Positions 33,011 to 35,126 of a DNA stretch of 35,126 nt are shown in pieces (position 1 is the first letter of the stretch; the number at the start of each line of letters is the position of its first letter). The stretch spans positions 1 through 35,126 of the forward strand of contig CALFBF010000112.1 in assembly GCA_937949965.1 (NCBI GenBank). The letters run 5' to 3'. Below the pieces are notes generated by a model. That model was not told the DNA's origin and ran no database searches. It saw only the letters and a list, made by a program, of their open reading frames with translations. The translations under genes were made by a program, and so were the position numbers. Origin of the DNA: an uncultured Roseibacillus sp. GTDB taxonomy: Bacteria; Verrucomicrobiota; Verrucomicrobiia; Verrucomicrobiales; Akkermansiaceae.

Positions 33011-34429
33011 ATGATTCCAAACGTCCTCGCTGAACGCTACGCCTCCCCTTCTCTCAAAGACATCTGGTCCCCAGAAGGTCGCATCCTTCTCGAACGCGAA
33101 CTCTGGCTCGCCGTCGCGCGTGCGCAGAAAGACCTCGGGCTCGACATCCCGGCTGAGGCCCTCGAAGCCTACGAAGCGGTCAAAGACCAGATCAATCTCG
33201 AAGCCATCGACGCGCGGGAACGTATCACTCGCCACGATGTCAAAGCTCGTATCGAGGAGTTCAACGACTTAGCGGGACACGAGCAACTCCACAAGGGAAT
33301 GACCTCCCGCGATCTCACTGAGAACGTAGAGCAACTCCAAGTCTACCGCTCCCTCCTCCTCATGCGGGACAAGACCGTAGCAGCACTCGCTCGCCTCGCC
33401 AAGCTCGCCACCGAAAACAGCGAACTCGTTCTCACTGCCCGCACCCACAATGTCGCGGCGCAGACCACCACTTTTGGCAAACGCCTCGCGATGTTCGGGG
33501 AAGAGCTAGTCGACGGCCTTAATCGCTTTGAGCAGTTAATCGCCAGCTACTCGGTGCGTGGACTCAAGGGTGCAGTGGGCACCCAGCTCGATCAGCTCTC
33601 TCTCTTCGACGGCGACTCAGCGAAAGTCGCGAATCTGGAAAAAAGCCTCGCTAGTCACCTCGGCATCCCAGCGGTGTGGGAAAACGTGGGCCAGGTCTAT
33701 CCTCGCTCACTGGATCTCTCGGTCGTGTCCTCTTTGTTAGAGCTCGCTAGTGGCCCTTCTTCCTTTGCCAAAACCCTCCGCCTTATGGCCGGACACGAAA
33801 CCGCTTCCGAGGGATTTGCTCCCGGTCAGACGGGTTCTTCCGCCATGCCGCACAAGATGAATTCGCGCTCATGCGAACGCATCAACGGCTTCCACACCAT
33901 CCTCAAAGGTCATCTCACGATGGCGTCTTCTCTCGCAGGAGACCAGTGGAACGAGGGCGATGTTTCTTGCTCGGTTGTGCGCCGCGTCATGTTACCCGAT
34001 GCTTTTTTTGCCTGCGACGGCTTGTTCGAGACTTTACTCACCGTTCTCGACCAAATGGAAACTTACCCTGCCGTTATTGCTAAAGAGACCGAGCATTACC
34101 TCCCCTTCCTCCTCACCACCACCATCATGATGGCGGCGGTCAAAGCGGGTGTCGGTCGCGAAACGGCACACCACGTGATCAAGGAACACGCCTTGGCTAC
34201 CGTAGCTGATCTCCGCGGTGGTTCCTTACGCGAAAACGATCTTCTTCAGCGTCTCGCAGACGATGACCGCCTGCCTCTCGACTTGGCTACTCTCCAGAAC
34301 CTTCTCGAAGCGAACCAAACAAACACTGGTAACGCACCGGCACAGATTGAGAGCTTCACCGCCAACGTTCAGGCACTCGTTGCCAAGAATCCAACAGCGG
34401 CGAGCTACACTCCGGGAGCGATTCTCTAA
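33011..34429 (+). CDS. purB: Adenylosuccinate lyase
   Basis: A 472-residue fumarase/aspartase-superfamily enzyme that releases fumarate from SAICAR and from adenylosuccinate in purine synthesis. Visible: RYASPSLKDIWSPEGR at the N-terminus, HKGMTSRDLTEN (substrate phosphate and acid residues), ARTHNVAAQTTTFGKR containing His146, and the signature loop GSSAMPHKMN at 275-284 with the catalytic serine. Normal length with C-terminal helical domain. It starts at ATG 33011 with no clear Shine-Dalgarno site. It converges on the mechanosensitive channel gene, with 13 bases between the stops. Confidence 0.95.
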   Translation: MIPNVLAERYASPSLKDIWSPEGRILLERELWLAVARAQKDLGLDIPAEALEAYEAVKDQINLEAIDARERITRHDVKARIEEFNDLAGHEQLHKGMTSRDLTENVEQLQVYRSLLLMRDKTVAALARLAKLATENSELVLTARTHNVAAQTTTFGKRLAMFGEELVDGLNRFEQLIASYSVRGLKGAVGTQLDQLSLFDGDSAKVANLEKSLASHLGIPAVWENVGQVYPRSLDLSVVSSLLELASGPSSFAKTLRLMAGHETASEGFAPGQTGSSAMPHKMNSRSCERINGFHTILKGHLTMASSLAGDQWNEGDVSCSVVRRVMLPDAFFACDGLFETLLTVLDQMETYPAVIAKETEHYLPFLLTTTIMMAAVKAGVGRETAHHVIKEHALATVADLRGGSLRENDLLQRLADDDRLPLDLATLQNLLEANQTNTGNAPAQIESFTANVQALVAKNPTAASYTPGAIL

Positions 34430-34442
34430 ACCGAGAAAAACC

Positions 34443-35126
34443 TTAATCAGTAAGAGTCTTCCCGAAGCCCTCGGGGAGACTTCGGATGTGGATATCCTGC
34501 TGAGGGAAAGCGATCTCGATATCCGCTTCGCGGAAGGCTTCCTCGATTTGGAAGTGGAGGTCGTGTTGAGTCGAAACCAGATTCCCCACCTGTCCGACGT
34601 GCCCTCTCACAATAAAGTCGAGAGCGCTCGCGCCAAAGGCATTGAAAATCACTTGCGGAGCCGGCTCCTCTAACACATTTGGATGCTGGCTCACGATCTG
34701 AGTGAGAATTTCTTCGGCCTTCCGAGAGTCCGAACCATACGCAATACCTACTAAAACATCGAAACGCAAAACCCCATCACGGAGAGTCCAGTTCGTGAGC
34801 TGATTGGTGATGAAGTCTTTGTTCGGCACCACCAAGTCACGATTATTGAATTGCTGAATCGTGGTCGCCCGAATCTTGATCTCGGTCACTTTTCCCGAAA
34901 TGTTTCCGACCGTGACAATGTCCCCGATCCGAATCGGACGCTCAAAAAGCAGAATAAGTCCCGCCACAAAGTTCGCGAAAATTTCCTGTAATCCAAAACC
35001 AATCCCGAGAGTAATCGCCGCCGCCAGCCACTGCACCTTGTCCCAAGTGATTCCGATTTTATTGAGAGCAATCACGACACCGAAAAGCACGATGAAATAC
35101 TTCACGATGGTAGTGAACGCGAAGTT
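34443..35126 (-). CDS. Mechanosensitive channel of the MscS family, MscK/KefA-like (partial)
   Basis: The C-terminal 227 residues of a channel whose 5' end lies beyond the right edge; the frame is open to the last base. The pore helix region ALNKIGITWDKVQWLAAAITLGIGFGLQEIFANFVAG is followed by LFERPIRIGDIVTVGNISG and VVPNKDFITNQLTNW, then the alpha/beta cytoplasmic domain with GSDSRKAEEIL and a C-terminal IAFPQQDIHIRSLP. LGIGFGLQEIFANF and the end resemble MscK/KefA more than the small MscS, so a large N-terminal part may exist outside. Such channels release solutes on hypo-osmotic shock. Confidence 0.88.
   Translation of the reverse strand, partial: NFAFTTIVKYFIVLFGVVIALNKIGITWDKVQWLAAAITLGIGFGLQEIFANFVAGLILLFERPIRIGDIVTVGNISGKVTEIKIRATTIQQFNNRDLVVPNKDFITNQLTNWTLRDGVLRFDVLVGIAYGSDSRKAEEILTQIVSQHPNVLEEPAPQVIFNAFGASALDFIVRGHVGQVGNLVSTQHDLHFQIEEAFREADIEIAFPQQDIHIRSLPEGFGKTLTD

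Noticed and set aside
1-35126. CRISPR arrays, insertion sequences or prophage genes
   Set aside because: No regularly spaced repeats, transposase or phage protein was seen; the only recombinase has XerD spacing and a housekeeping context.

Overview
The window looks like a piece of a bacterial chromosome from the Verrucomicrobiota or a close PVC relative. This rests on the gene mix (a secreted sulfatase, an FHA protein with a membrane anchor, an RHS remnant), weak or absent Shine-Dalgarno sites before most genes, moderate GC, and several GTG starts. The assignment is inference; there is no 16S or other decisive marker. TGA is an ordinary stop codon here: aguB, the rsuA-like gene and the SecD-head-like gene all end in TGA.

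Layout. 1-1378: a decayed RHS/YD-repeat gene running off the left edge. 1460-4372 (minus): mpl (peptidoglycan recycling) and miaB (tRNA methylthiolation). 4553-6527 (plus): a homocysteine/selenocysteine S-methyltransferase and a XerD-type recombinase. 6597-11357 (minus): aguB, a polyprenyl-phosphate sugar transferase and recQ. 11516-12409 (plus): menA. 12420-13916 (minus): a secreted sulfatase. 13917-14478: gene-free but rich in inverted repeats. 14542-15407 (minus): rplM-rpsI with a good promoter and terminator. 15653-18253: pyk, a Nudix hydrolase and pgsA. 18315-21481 (minus): purH and trkH. 21767-27105 (plus): gltB and an FHA protein. 27274-32140 (minus): RNase R, an M23 peptidase, a small SecD-head-like secreted protein and an RsuA-type pseudouridine synthase. 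32231-34429 (plus): an atypical SDR and purB. 34443-end (minus): a partial MscS/MscK channel.

The most striking feature is miaB. The N-terminus encoded upstream of the longest stop-free frame is a perfect MiaB start, MPKVFIKTYG-x-QMNERDSEQ. The codon x, which in the family encodes the first conserved cysteine of the auxiliary iron-sulfur cluster, is TGA. Right after it, at the distance expected of a bacterial SECIS element, is a 13-bp hairpin with a GGU loop. I read this as a probable selenocysteine-containing MiaB. Confirmation needs the rest of the genome (selA, selB, selC, selD) and protein data.

Most other genes are housekeeping: cell wall (mpl, M23 peptidase), RNA metabolism (miaB, rnr, rsuA-like, Nudix), translation (rplM, rpsI), purines (purH, purB), central and nitrogen metabolism (pyk, gltB, aguB), lipids and quinones (pgsA, menA), DNA maintenance (recQ, xerD) and ion transport (trkH, MscS/MscK).
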